Below, piece by piece: positions 25,851-34,841 of a DNA stretch of 64,000 bases. The notes under the pieces are model-generated. The model searched no databases. It saw nothing but the letters and a program-made list of their open reading frames with translations, and was not told where the DNA came from. The DNA is from Sphingomonas sp. IC081 (GTDB lineage Bacteria > Pseudomonadota > Alphaproteobacteria > Sphingomonadales > Sphingomonadaceae): positions 1-64,000 of the forward strand of contig NZ_CP029762.1 of the NCBI RefSeq assembly GCF_006874585.1. Reading direction: 5' to 3'. Position 1 is the stretch's first letter, and every line of letters begins with the position of its first letter. The position numbers and the translations under genes are program-made.

Positions 25851-25885
25851 CCCCGTCCGGTTTCGCTGGCGCCGACGGGGTTTTT
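25851..25885 (+). terminator. Riboswitch expression platform: terminator abutting the start codon
   Basis: CCCCGTC (25851-25857) pairs with GACGGGG (25874-25880), followed by TTTTT (25881-25885) and then directly the ATG of the permease. The 3' arm also contains the only ribosome-site-like G run, so the same stem could stop transcription or hide translation start. Confidence 0.65.
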
Positions 25886-26911
25886 ATGGGTTTCCTTTCC
25901 TTCACCTTGCGCCGCCGCATCACGGTGCTGTTCGCGGCGCTGATCGCCGCCAATGTCCTGGCCTGGGTCTGGGCCTTTGCCGCCTTCCACGGCAATACGC
26001 TGATGCTGGGCACGGCGCTGCTGGCCTGGAGCCTGGGCCTGCGCCACGCGGTCGACGCCGACCACATCGCCGCGATCGACAACGTGACGCGCAAGCTCAT
26101 GCAGGACGGCCAGCGCCCGCTGACGGTGGGCCTGTGGTTCGCGGTCGGCCATTCCGCGATCGTCCTCGTCGCGGCGACGACGATCGCGATTGCCGCCAGC
26201 ACCCTGTCCGACTTCGAGGCGATCGGCGAGGCGGGCGGGGTGATCGCCACGGCCATCTCCGCCACCTTCCTGTTCACGATCGCGATCATGAACCTGGCGA
26301 TCCTGCGCGGGGTCTGGATGCGGTTCCGGCAGGCGCGGCGCGGCGAGATGCCGAATGAGGACGATCTCGACATCCTGTTGGCCGGGCGCGGGCTGATCGC
26401 GCGGATCCTGCGCCCGCTGTTCCGGCTGGTGCGATCGAGCTGGCACATGGCGCCGCTCGGTTTCCTGTTCGGGCTGGGGTTCGACACCGCCACCGAAGTC
26501 GCCATCCTCGGGCTGTCCGGGGCCCATGCGGCGGACGGCATCGCGCTCGGCACGCTGCTGGTCCTGCCGGTGCTCTTCGCGGTGGGCATGGCGCTGATCG
26601 ACACCGCCGACGGCGTCATCATGCTGGGCGCCTACGAGTGGGCTTTCGTGAAGCCGATCCGCAAGCTCTACTACAACATCACGATCACGGCGATCTCGGC
26701 GCTGGTCGCGCTGGTGATCGGCGCGGTCCAGACCGCCGGGCTGTTCGCCGAGAAACTGGCGCTCGAGGGCCAGCCCTGGGACGGCGCCCGGGCGCTGTCG
26801 GAGCGCTTCAACATGCTCGGCTTCCTGATCATCGGCCTGTTCGTGGCCTGCTGGGCAGTGAGCTATGCGATCTACCGCTGGCGCCGCTTCGACGAGATCG
26901 AACTGGGGTAG
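25886..26911 (+). CDS. NiCoT-family nickel/cobalt permease
   Basis: 341 aa, inner membrane, about eight helices. It has the NiCoT signatures RHAVDADHIAAIDN and LGFDTATEVAILG, plus FAVGMALIDTADG. It takes up Co2+ and/or Ni2+; control by a B12 riboswitch argues for cobalt supply to cobalamin synthesis. The ATG directly follows the terminator T tract. Upstream in-frame codons lie within the riboswitch RNA and were rejected. Confidence 0.95.
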   Translation: MGFLSFTLRRRITVLFAALIAANVLAWVWAFAAFHGNTLMLGTALLAWSLGLRHAVDADHIAAIDNVTRKLMQDGQRPLTVGLWFAVGHSAIVLVAATTIAIAASTLSDFEAIGEAGGVIATAISATFLFTIAIMNLAILRGVWMRFRQARRGEMPNEDDLDILLAGRGLIARILRPLFRLVRSSWHMAPLGFLFGLGFDTATEVAILGLSGAHAADGIALGTLLVLPVLFAVGMALIDTADGVIMLGAYEWAFVKPIRKLYYNITITAISALVALVIGAVQTAGLFAEKLALEGQPWDGARALSERFNMLGFLIIGLFVACWAVSYAIYRWRRFDEIELG

Positions 26912-26944
26912 GCGCGTCTATCCGGCGGCTCCTCCCCTTGGCGC

Positions 26945-27286
26945 TCAAGGCTCGCCGATGTGGACCGCGAGCCAGATCGTGGGGCTGGCGGTGCGGGTGA
27001 CGAGATGCGGCATGCCGGCGGGGATCATCAGGTGTTCGCCGGCTGCCAGTGTGCGGCGACAGGTGCCGTTCAGCAGCAGTTCGGCCGCGCCTTCGAGCAC
27101 CAGCACCCATTCGTCCCAGTCCTGCACATAGGGCTGGTCGGGCGGGGTGGTCTGGCCATGCGAGACGATCCGCTCGATCCTCACGCCCGGCGCGCGCAGC
27201 AGGTCCTCGAAGCGTTCCTGCGCCTCGTCCCCCGGCGCGACGGCCAGGAGATTGCGCGGGGCCTGCGGCGGACTGTCGCTTGCCAC
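26945..27286 (-). CDS. Small cupin protein
   Basis: 113 aa, GTG start. A single cupin fold: motif 1 DWDEWVLVLEGAAELLLNG and motif 2 LAAGEHLMIPAGMPHLV, with metal-ligand-type residues mostly kept. Similar small cupins are sugar or metabolite binders of unknown role. It starts 7 bp after the stop of the MlaA-like gene, so the two are co-transcribed; it is convergent with the Ni/Co permease. Confidence 0.8.
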   Translation of the reverse strand: MASDSPPQAPRNLLAVAPGDEAQERFEDLLRAPGVRIERIVSHGQTTPPDQPYVQDWDEWVLVLEGAAELLLNGTCRRTLAAGEHLMIPAGMPHLVTRTASPTIWLAVHIGEP

Positions 27287-27293
27287 GGCGCGA

Positions 27294-28430
27294 CTAGGCC
27301 GCCGGTTGCGGGATCGGCTGGATGACCGGCTGCGAGATCATCTGCACGGGGGCCGGAACGGGAGCGGGTGCCGGTTCCGCTGCCGGTTCCGGCACCGCGG
27401 GTTGCACCGGCTGGCCCGCCTGTTCCTGGCCTGCCGGATCCTGCGCCGTCTTGCCGCCGGCGGTGGGCATGCGCGGGCCGTAGACCGGCACGACATCGGG
27501 CAGGGTGCGGCCATGCAGCGCCTCGATCTCGGCCTTGCGCTGGCGCAGGTAGAGTTCGCGATAGGCCGCGTAGGGGCGGTCTTCCTTGCGGATCTTGTTG
27601 ATCTCGTCGTCGAAGGCGGCGCGCTCACCCAGCTGGTTGAGCACGATCATCGGCAACGCCACTTCCGGCTTGGTGAAGGGCTTGCCGAGCAGGGCCGGGG
27701 AGGCAAGGTTGTCCACCGAATCGCCGATCAGGTCGCGCAGCGTCGTCGGGCCGATGATCGGCAGGTACATGTAGGGCCCGGGGCCGACACCGTAATAGCC
27801 CAGCACGTTGGCGAGGCCATTGGGACGATAGGGCAGGTGGAAGGGCTTGCGCTTGGCCACGTCCATGACGCCGCCGACGCCCAGCGTGGTGTTGATCGCG
27901 AAGCGTCCCACGGTCTCCATCGCCTTGCCGGGCTTGAGTTCGAGCAGGAAGGCCACAAAGACCACCGGCTCGCCCAGGTTGGTGAAGAAGTTGCGCAGGC
28001 CCTGGCGGATCGGGCGCGGCAGGCCCTTGTTATAGGCCTTGGCGACGGGTTCGACCACCGCGCTGTCGACCGCCTGCACCGCCTTGAACGACTGTTCGTT
28101 GATGCGCTCCAGCGGGTCGCCCGGCGGCGGCGGCTTGCGGCGGGTGACGAGAATGTCGTCGCCGATCGTCTCGTTGTCGGCGCCCTGCTCGCTGGCCGGC
28201 TCACCGGCCTGCTGTTCGGCAGCCGCGGCCGCGGGATCGATCAGGGGCACCGGGGATGCCGCAAAGGCGGGCAGGGGGACGCTGACCGGTCCGCCCGTGA
28301 CCTGCCCGCCTGCGGCCGGTGCGCCTGCGACGGGCTGGGCGGCGGGGGCGGCATCGGTCTGGGGAAGGTCGCCCCCTTCAGGAAGCGCGGAACCCATCAT
28401 CAATACGACAGCGGCGGCCGTCAGACTCAT
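27294..28430 (-). CDS. mlaA: MlaA (VacJ)-family outer-membrane lipid-asymmetry protein
   Basis: 378 aa. The core (about residues 100-300) is MlaA: DPLERINEQSFKAVQAVD, NFFTNLGEPVVFVAFLLELKPG, RFAINTTLGVGGVMDVA, then GYYGVGPGPYMYLPIIGPTTLRD. MlaA removes misplaced phospholipids from the outer leaflet. Odd points are a long Pro/Ala-rich N-terminal spacer, a Pro/Ala-rich tail (after about 340), and no Cys after the signal-like MSLTAAAVVLMMGSA, so the usual lipoprotein anchor is not visible. An upstream start with a Cys was looked for but not found. Confidence 0.88.
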   Translation of the reverse strand: MSLTAAAVVLMMGSALPEGGDLPQTDAAPAAQPVAGAPAAGGQVTGGPVSVPLPAFAASPVPLIDPAAAAAEQQAGEPASEQGADNETIGDDILVTRRKPPPPGDPLERINEQSFKAVQAVDSAVVEPVAKAYNKGLPRPIRQGLRNFFTNLGEPVVFVAFLLELKPGKAMETVGRFAINTTLGVGGVMDVAKRKPFHLPYRPNGLANVLGYYGVGPGPYMYLPIIGPTTLRDLIGDSVDNLASPALLGKPFTKPEVALPMIVLNQLGERAAFDDEINKIRKEDRPYAAYRELYLRQRKAEIEALHGRTLPDVVPVYGPRMPTAGGKTAQDPAGQEQAGQPVQPAVPEPAAEPAPAPVPAPVQMISQPVIQPIPQPAA

Positions 28431-28750
28431 TCGATCGTCCTTGTCGGGTGGCCGCCGGATGCGGGGCCAGCCTTGCAGAGTAGAGCATGCTCCCGGCGCG
28501 GTCTCGACGGGGAATCGAGGGGGCGGATCGCGCGGGGGGGCGGCAATTACGTGAGCGGCCTTGCCGGGGGGCGCCGCAGGTCGGGCGGCAATGTTCGATT
28601 GCCATTGGACATGCGGCTATGCGCGATTGCCGCTTTCGTCAATCCAGTGCCAGATCTGTCGAGGATCCTTTCGATGAATGGGGCGATGGAACGGTTTTTG
28701 GACGCTATTGCCTGTCGATATTGGGGCCGGTGAGGGCGCCCGCAACCCCA
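28431..28750. other. 320-bp gap upstream of the MlaA-like gene
   Basis: The gap holds the promoter region of the MlaA-cupin pair and the 3' end of the CYTH-CHAD transcript. I see no small gene and no clear terminator. Confidence 0.4.
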
Positions 28751-30232
28751 TCAACGCCAGAAAGGCCTTGCGGTTGCGACTTCGTCGTAGTCGCTGGCGG
28801 CCGCACGCAGCAGGCGGGCCTGCTCGGCCTTTTCGGCATCGGCGGTCGGAATCCGGCGCGGCGCAAGGCCCAGCCGGGCACGGACCGCCGGCGCGGTGAC
28901 CCGGTCGTTGAGCGTGCCGAGCCGCTCCTGCAGCCTTTCCACGCGGGCGACAAAGCGCCTGGCGCGGCGGCCTTCGCGTTCCTGCGGATAGAGCGCGGCA
29001 AAGAAGTCGGCCGCATAGCGCAGCTTCTTGGCGGCCTTGCGGACGTCATGGCGGGCTTCGTCGCCGAGCGCCGCCAGATGGCGGCCGCGCTTGCGCAGGA
29101 CCTTGCGGCGACGGGTCAGCACCGCGGCGGCAAAGGCGCCGAGGGACGGCTCGCCCAACGCGGTATCGGGGGCCGCCTCGGGGGCTGCATCGGGAGCGGC
29201 GCGGCGCCAGCGGCCGACCGCGATCCATTCGGCAAGGTCGAGCATCAGCATGCGGCACCGCTTGGAGCGCAGCGCCGCCGCCGCTTCGCCCGCAGCCTTG
29301 CGTCTGGCGGCGCAGAGCGGGGCGATGGCCTCCGGATCGTCGTCGTTCGCGAGCAGCACGTCGATCTCGCGCATGGCGCCCAGCTTTCCGGCCAGCCATT
29401 GCAGCTCGCGCTGGAAGCGGGCCACCGTGCGCGGCTCCTGCACCACCGGACGGTAGAGCGAGAGCGCCGAGCGCAGCCGCCGGATCGCGACGCGGGCCTG
29501 ATGCAGCGCATGGGCGTCGCCATGGTCGAGCAGCGCGGGCAGGTTGCGGTGAAAGTGGCCGAGACAGTGGCCGACGATCAGCGCGAGCGAATCCGCCACG
29601 CTCATCTGCGGGGTCAGGCGGACCCGCCCCGCCTTGGGCGCGGGCGCCGCCGGCCCCAGCAGGCGATAGCCGCGCTCGGCCTTGCTGAGCACGCAGATCC
29701 TTGCGGGAACCCGGGCCTCGATCTCGCGGGCCAGGGCAAAAAGCGCGTCAAGCTGCGCGCCCTTGCGCTCCAGTTCCACCTCGCAGAGCGGCGCCAGACG
29801 TTCGCCCGCGACGATCCGTCCCTCATCGAGCGCGATCTCGATGCCGTCCCGGTTCCACACCCGCCGCTCGTTCTCGACCACAAAGACCGGCGCCAGCAGC
29901 GCGGTGCGGTGGCCGAGCAGGGCGGTCACCGGATTGTCCTCGTCGAGCACCGGCTGGTTGCCGGCGATCTCGCGCTCCCATTCGCTGCGCACGAGCATGC
30001 CGGCGGCACTGCCATCCGCCTTGATCGTCTGCTTGTGGCGCCGCCCGCTGCGCCGCACCCGCAGCGACAGGCCCGCGCGGGCCAGCGCATGGTCCGGCGT
30101 GTCGAAATAGGTCGATTCCTGGGAAACCAGCCGGGGCGCACCGCCCAGCAGCCCGCAGTCGGCCAGCAGGTCGGCATCGTAGGGCGAGAGTTCGAGCTTG
30201 AGCTCTTCTTCCAGTGCGCTGGTGTCCGCCAT
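28751..30232 (-). CDS. CYTH-CHAD protein (inorganic triphosphatase-like)
   Basis: 493 aa. The N-terminal CYTH domain (about 8-200) has EEELKLELS (the ExExK motif), STYFDTPDHALARAGLSLRVRRSG, KQTIKADG and LCEVELERKG, as in YgiF-type tripolyphosphatases. The C-terminal CHAD domain (about 225-490) is helical and rich in conserved His/Arg (HQARVAIRRLRSALSLYR, HDVRKAAKKLRYAADFF), a polyphosphate-binding pattern. It is last in a tight operon after the glycosyltransferase. Confidence 0.92.
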   Translation of the reverse strand: MADTSALEEELKLELSPYDADLLADCGLLGGAPRLVSQESTYFDTPDHALARAGLSLRVRRSGRRHKQTIKADGSAAGMLVRSEWEREIAGNQPVLDEDNPVTALLGHRTALLAPVFVVENERRVWNRDGIEIALDEGRIVAGERLAPLCEVELERKGAQLDALFALAREIEARVPARICVLSKAERGYRLLGPAAPAPKAGRVRLTPQMSVADSLALIVGHCLGHFHRNLPALLDHGDAHALHQARVAIRRLRSALSLYRPVVQEPRTVARFQRELQWLAGKLGAMREIDVLLANDDDPEAIAPLCAARRKAAGEAAAALRSKRCRMLMLDLAEWIAVGRWRRAAPDAAPEAAPDTALGEPSLGAFAAAVLTRRRKVLRKRGRHLAALGDEARHDVRKAAKKLRYAADFFAALYPQEREGRRARRFVARVERLQERLGTLNDRVTAPAVRARLGLAPRRIPTADAEKAEQARLLRAAASDYDEVATARPFWR

Positions 30233-30250
30233 GGTTTCCCCGTCTTGCGT

Positions 30251-31441
30251 TCAGCCTGCCGCGCGGATGCGGGCCTGCCCGTTGGTCTGGTCGCCTTTCC
30301 CCGCCGCGCCGGGCGCGAGGGCACGGTAGATCCGTGCCACGCTCCGTCCGGCGGCATCCCAGGAATAGACGGCGCTGTTCCGGCGGGCCGCTGCGCCCAT
30401 GGCCCGGCGCACGTCCGGGGCGGCGGCCAGCGCCGCGAGGCGGCCGGCATAGGCCGCCAGGTCCCGGGGCGGGCAGAGGTAGCCGGCGGGAGCCTGCCGC
30501 TGCTGGCCGGGACCGAGCAACATGCGGGCGCTGGGCGCATCGGCGCTGACCACCGGCACGCCCGAGGCCATCGCTTCGAGAATGACGTTGCCGAAGGCCT
30601 CGGTGGTGCTGGGGCAGAGCATGGCATCGGCGCTGGCGACAGCCCGGGCCAGCGCGTCACCGGCGAGATGGCCGGTCATCACCGTGCCGGGCAGCGCGGC
30701 GAAGGCATCGGCCGCCGGTCCCGCGCCGACTACCAGCGCGCGGGCGGGAACGTCCTTCTGCAAGGCGCGCATCGCGGCGGTGAACGTGGCGATGCCCTTT
30801 TCGAGCACCAGCCGGCCGAAGAACAGCACGACAAAGTCCTCGTCGCGCAGGCCTTGCGCCCGCCGCCATGCCATGTCGCGGCGGGAGGGGTGGAACAGGC
30901 TGCGGTCGATCCCCCGGCTCCAGACGCTGACGTGATCGTCGCCGCGCAGCCGCGTGAACTGCTCGGCAAGGGCGGGGGTGGGGGCCAGCACGTGATCGCT
31001 GCGGCGGTAGAACCGGTCGAGATGCGCGCAGATCAGCGGGCGCAGCCAGCCCAGCCGGTAATAGTCGAGGTAGGTTTCGAAACGGGTGTGCATGCTGGCA
31101 ACGACGGGGATGCCGCGGCGCAGGGCATAAGTCTGGGCGCGGGTGCCGAGAATGTCGGGGGCGGATACGTGGACGATGTCAGGCCGGAACTGCTCCAGAT
31201 CGCGGCGGACGCTGCGCGGCAGGCCGAGTGCCAGCCGGAACTCACGGCGCCGCGGCAGCGCGACCGAGGGGACCGGGACCAGCGTGCTGGTCGGCTCGAA
31301 GGCGGGGGTCCGGGTGACCGGGGAATAGGCGCGGACCTCGCAGCCTTCGTGCGTTTCGAGATGGGCGGCCAGCCTGTTGAGCGCCTGGTTGGCGCCGTCG
31401 CGAACGTAATTGTAGTTTCCGGAGAAAATGGCGATCCGCAT
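30251..31441 (-). CDS. GT4-family glycosyltransferase
   Basis: 396 aa. GT-B fold: N-terminal IAIFSGNYNYVRDGANQALNRLAAHL, RPDIVHVSAPDILG; C-terminal VLFFGRLVLEKGIATFTAA and the EX7E donor motif EAFGNVILEAMASG. It resembles alpha-mannosyl/glucosyl transferases that glycosylate membrane lipids (MgtA-like). It starts 3 bp after the GtrA-like gene. Confidence 0.9.
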   Translation of the reverse strand: MRIAIFSGNYNYVRDGANQALNRLAAHLETHEGCEVRAYSPVTRTPAFEPTSTLVPVPSVALPRRREFRLALGLPRSVRRDLEQFRPDIVHVSAPDILGTRAQTYALRRGIPVVASMHTRFETYLDYYRLGWLRPLICAHLDRFYRRSDHVLAPTPALAEQFTRLRGDDHVSVWSRGIDRSLFHPSRRDMAWRRAQGLRDEDFVVLFFGRLVLEKGIATFTAAMRALQKDVPARALVVGAGPAADAFAALPGTVMTGHLAGDALARAVASADAMLCPSTTEAFGNVILEAMASGVPVVSADAPSARMLLGPGQQRQAPAGYLCPPRDLAAYAGRLAALAAAPDVRRAMGAAARRNSAVYSWDAAGRSVARIYRALAPGAAGKGDQTNGQARIRAAG

Positions 31442-31444
31442 GAG

Positions 31445-31930
31445 TCAGACCTGCCGGAAGTTGAGAACGGCGTTGAGCAGGAACACGGCCAGCCCGGCAA
31501 TGACCGAAACGAGGGTACGGGCAATCAGGTAATGCATCGGCGTGAAGCAGAGCAGCGCGGCAAAAAGCGCCATGGTGAGGAGCAGCCCGATGCCCGAATT
31601 GGCCAGGAACAACCAGTATCCGGCATGTATTCCGCGGGCGCTTCCGGGAAATATCCACGCACGCCCAATGACATAGTGCAGCGAGTTGGAGACCAGGAAA
31701 CTGACGCCGGCAGCGCCCACCGCGCCCACCGCGAGCCGCTCCACCAGCAGCCACAGGATGCCCAGGCCGACCAGGAACACGCCGATGCTGACGGCCGTGT
31801 TGCGGGCCAGCATCGCGGCGACCCGGCGCGACAGCAGGCGGCCGGCGAGCGCAGGGCCGCCGGCAGGCTGCAGGGGGGCGCCGGCAGGCTGCAGTGGGGC
31901 GCCTTCGGGCTGCGCCAGCGGCTTGCTCAT
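31445..31930 (-). CDS. GtrA-family membrane protein
   Basis: 161 aa from ATG 31930, which overlaps the preceding stop (ATGA). Four membrane helices with the GtrA pattern (RNTAVSIGVFLVGLGILWLL, VSFLVSNSLHYVIGRAWIFPGS, LNAVLNFRQV). GtrA proteins are thought to move lipid-linked sugars across the inner membrane. A cytoplasmic N-tail contains a 21-bp duplication (31860-31901; GAPLQPA twice). Confidence 0.88.
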   Translation of the reverse strand: MSKPLAQPEGAPLQPAGAPLQPAGGPALAGRLLSRRVAAMLARNTAVSIGVFLVGLGILWLLVERLAVGAVGAAGVSFLVSNSLHYVIGRAWIFPGSARGIHAGYWLFLANSGIGLLLTMALFAALLCFTPMHYLIARTLVSVIAGLAVFLLNAVLNFRQV

Positions 31931-32619
31931 CGCTCCACCGCCGTTCCCGGCGCAATGGGGCCAGCGGCCGTTTGCGCATCGGCGGCATCCGGCCAGTCGG
32001 TCCGTCGGCGCTGGAACGGGTTGAGGAACAGGACCGGCAGTTTCAGGAACAGCAGCTCGGAATGGATGAAGGTGTCGGTCCAGCGCTCGCGGCGGCGATA
32101 GGGGCGCGAGCGACGCCGTTCCAGCCAGCCCTCGTAGGGCGCCCAGTGGCTTGGCTCGTCCTCGCGGATCACGCGGAAGATCCGCATCATTACGGGATCG
32201 CTGCGCACGAAACGGTTGGCCAGCAGGGCCTCGACCTGGCGGTAGCCGCGCTGCTCGGTCAGCGAGATCACCCGGCACAACCGCTCGAACAGGTCGTCGC
32301 GGTCGATCACGGCCTGGGTATCGAGCCGGTCGATGGTCCGGCCGAAGACGAGTTCGACGAAGCGGTCGATGTGGCCGAAACGGCGGCCGAGCGCGAGCGG
32401 CATGACCCCGCGCCGTTCGAACCACCTTCGGAACATCACGTAGTGCTTGCGTTCGTCCCGGCGGTGCTGCTCGATGGCGCGGATCAGTTCCAGATCGCCG
32501 GGGGAGCGGGCGCGCACCGCCTGCAGCACCCGGTCGATCGCGGTGTAGCCGCGATGTTCGTTGTAGAGGTAGATCGATCCCAGCACATCGAGATAACGCT
32601 GCCTGATCCCGCTCGCCAT
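31927..32619 (-). CDS. Ferritin-like diiron protein
   Basis: 230 aa. Four-helix-bundle ligand pattern: EHRGYTAIDR, EQHRRDERKHYVMF, EQRGYRQVE and EDEPSHW, giving paired Glu and ExxH-type ligands for a diiron site. The start is taken at ATG 32619; ATG 32631 is possible. A role as lipid or glycolipid hydroxylase/desaturase, or in oxidative chemistry, is inference from the operon with GtrA and a glycosyltransferase. Confidence 0.8.
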   Translation of the reverse strand: MASGIRQRYLDVLGSIYLYNEHRGYTAIDRVLQAVRARSPGDLELIRAIEQHRRDERKHYVMFRRWFERRGVMPLALGRRFGHIDRFVELVFGRTIDRLDTQAVIDRDDLFERLCRVISLTEQRGYRQVEALLANRFVRSDPVMMRIFRVIREDEPSHWAPYEGWLERRRSRPYRRRERWTDTFIHSELLFLKLPVLFLNPFQRRRTDWPDAADAQTAAGPIAPGTAVER

Positions 32620-32729
32620 GCCTGCCTCCACCCAAAGCGTTCTGAACGCGCTTCCTCAGGCGGAAATCATGAACCCAAACGCGCGGGAGGGGAAGGGGCG
32701 CGCCTTTCGCCCGTCATCGCGGCCCGTCA

Positions 32730-34646
32730 TCACTGTGGCGCGGCGCGCCCGGACTGCCCGAGGCGCCGATGCCAGCCGATCGCCGCCTGCCCGGCAATCG
32801 TGCGCAGGTCCCGCAAGGCGCTGCCCTGTTCGGCCAGGCGGAAGCGGCGCGGCAGGCGGCCGACATCGTGGAGGGCGATCTCCGCCTCGACGCTGGCCAG
32901 CCCGGCGCGGCGGCGGGCGGCCTCGATCTCGGCGACCGGCCCTTGCGCCTCCACGGCGTCGAAGTAGGCACGGTTGGCGGCGATGCCCTCCGCGATCCGG
33001 ACCTTGAGCGAGGCGCCGAAGTCCGGCCAGAGCAGGAACACCGCCAGCAGCGCGGCGAGGCTGCCGATCACGTTGTCGACGATCCGCGCACCGGCAATGC
33101 CCGCGCCGGGCTGGAGCATCTCGGTGACGATCACGAAGAGCATCGTCAGGAACACCACGAAGGCGGTGTAGTTGACCGAACGCAGCGCGATCGCGTCGCA
33201 GGCGAGCGCCAGGGCCAGCAGCGAAAGCGCCAGCGGGCCGTGGAACACCAGCAGCAGCGCCATCGCGATCAGCCCGCCGAGCAGGCTGCCGAGAATGCGT
33301 TCCAGGCAGCGCGTCCAGGTCACCCGCGCGCCGCCCTGCAGCACGACCACGACCGCCATCGCCGCCCAGTAGGGATAGCCGAGGTGGAGCACGATGGCGG
33401 CGTAATAGACTGCGATCAGCCCGGCCGACTGGCGCAGCGCCTGGCGCAGCGCGGGCGGCGCGAAGCCCTTTGCGGGCGTGGTGGGGGCCGGGTCGGGAGG
33501 CGGGGCAGGCGCAGGGGCCGGGGCAGGGTCGGGGGCAGGGGCGGGGGCAGGGGCGGGGGCTGTCAGGCTTTCCAGCGCCCTGGCAAAAGCCAGCGTGCAG
33601 CCGGCAAACAGGCTTTCCCCCAGGCGCGGCCGCAGCCGGTCCAGTCGCGCCGCCGCCCAGCGCAGCGGGCGCGGTCCGTGGTGCCCGCGGGTTAGCGACA
33701 GGCGCCAGGCCAGCAGGGTGGTGCGGCAGGCGCGGGCGGTGGCGAGCCGTTCGTCGACCGGGCCGATCCGGTCGATGTAGGCCTGGTCGAGCGCGATCAG
33801 CGCTGCGAACAGGGTTTCGGCGGCACGGCAGGCTCGGGCGTAGGGGCCGGTCGCCGCGGGATCGCCGGCATAACGCTCCAGCATCGCCCGCAGGCGTTCG
33901 ATCGCCATGCGCACGGTGCGGCGGTGTTCGGCATGTTCGCTGTGCCAGCGGTCGTCCCGGTGCCGCCCCTCGCCCAGTACCACGAGGCTGTCCGCCATGT
34001 CCTGCAACCGTACCACGACCGCCTCGCTGGCGCGGGCGAGCGGCAGCAGCGGGTCGATCCGCCAGAGGTGGTTGATGAGCAGGTAGGCCCAGGCCGCGCC
34101 GCCCAGGAAGGCCGCCGCCTGCACGCTCGCCAGGGCCAGCGGCTGGCGGAAGCCCACCGCGACCACCGCGACGACGGCCAGCAGCGTGCCCAGCAGGCCG
34201 CCATAGGCGATGCGCGAAGACCACAGGACGGCGGCGAAGACAAACAGCGGCCCGACGATCATGCCCGCGAAGGGTGCGGCAGCGGCGATCCACGAGCCGG
34301 TCAGCGCGATCAGCGCGCCGCAGACCACAAAGGTGCCCAGCAGGCGCCGCCGCAGGCGGTCCGGCCCGGGGGCGTCGCACAGGCAGGTCCAGAAGGCGGC
34401 AAATACCGCCCAGCCCATGCCGGGGTGGCCGGTGCCGACCGCAAGGGCCAGCGGCAGCGCCACCGCGAGCGCCGCGCGCAGTCCCTCGGCATGGCTGAAC
34501 TGCTCCGGCACCAGTCCGAACGAGCGCAGTTCCAGCCGCCGCGCCGCCCAGCGCACCAGGGTGCGTGCCTGGGACGGCTGGGCGCGCGGGCGGGCGATGG
34601 CAGCGGGGCGGGACGGGGCGGAAGCAGGGGCGGCTGGATCGGTCAT
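32730..34646 (-). CDS. FUSC/aromatic-acid-exporter-type inner membrane protein
   Basis: 638 aa from ATG 34646. Two blocks of hydrophobic helices (about 60-185 and 415-545) flank a cytoplasmic helical region, the layout of FUSC (YccS/AaeB-like) proteins; the second block has YPYWAAMAVVVVLQGG..TWTRCLERILGSLLGG typical of the family. A Pro-Ala repeat linker separates the halves. It probably belongs to an efflux or envelope complex. It lies 110 bp upstream of the ferritin-like gene on the same strand. Confidence 0.88.
   Translation of the reverse strand: MTDPAAPASAPSRPAAIARPRAQPSQARTLVRWAARRLELRSFGLVPEQFSHAEGLRAALAVALPLALAVGTGHPGMGWAVFAAFWTCLCDAPGPDRLRRRLLGTFVVCGALIALTGSWIAAAAPFAGMIVGPLFVFAAVLWSSRIAYGGLLGTLLAVVAVVAVGFRQPLALASVQAAAFLGGAAWAYLLINHLWRIDPLLPLARASEAVVVRLQDMADSLVVLGEGRHRDDRWHSEHAEHRRTVRMAIERLRAMLERYAGDPAATGPYARACRAAETLFAALIALDQAYIDRIGPVDERLATARACRTTLLAWRLSLTRGHHGPRPLRWAAARLDRLRPRLGESLFAGCTLAFARALESLTAPAPAPAPAPDPAPAPAPAPPPDPAPTTPAKGFAPPALRQALRQSAGLIAVYYAAIVLHLGYPYWAAMAVVVVLQGGARVTWTRCLERILGSLLGGLIAMALLLVFHGPLALSLLALALACDAIALRSVNYTAFVVFLTMLFVIVTEMLQPGAGIAGARIVDNVIGSLAALLAVFLLWPDFGASLKVRIAEGIAANRAYFDAVEAQGPVAEIEAARRRAGLASVEAEIALHDVGRLPRRFRLAEQGSALRDLRTIAGQAAIGWHRRLGQSGRAAPQ
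33495..33563. repeat. GC-rich tandem repeat encoding a Pro-Ala linker
   Basis: Imperfect 6-bp repeats of the GGGGCA/GGGGCG type encode alternating AP residues, interrupted by DP, in the FUSC protein linker. Such runs are prone to slippage in whole codon pairs, changing linker length without frameshift. Confidence 0.75.
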
Positions 34647-34766
34647 GACGGTTGCCCGACCCTGACGCCTGCCGCCCCGCGCATCAACCCGATTTCGCAG
34701 CGGCAAGGATCGTCCTGGTTCGAAGAGCCCGAAGAGCCCGAAGGGTCCGAAGGCAAGCTGTGCATG

Positions 34767-34777
34767 AGGTCCTACCA
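34767..34777. promoter_or_regulatory. LldR operator O1
   Basis: AGGTCCTACCA fits the FadR/LldR-type TGGT-N3-ACCA box with one mismatch and is the mirror of O2. The promoter candidate TTGCTT (34785-34790) / GATAGA (34808-34813), spacer 17 bp, lies between the two operators. Confidence 0.65.
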
Positions 34778-34841
34778 ATTTATCTTGCTTCGCCGTTTAG
34801 ACTATCAGATAGAGCGAATCACGCCGTTTGTTTGGTAAAAA

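Noticed and set aside
28487..32101. 1204-codon plus-strand frame
   Set aside because: Shadow of the CYTH-CHAD, glycosyltransferase and GtrA genes; no domain pattern of its own.
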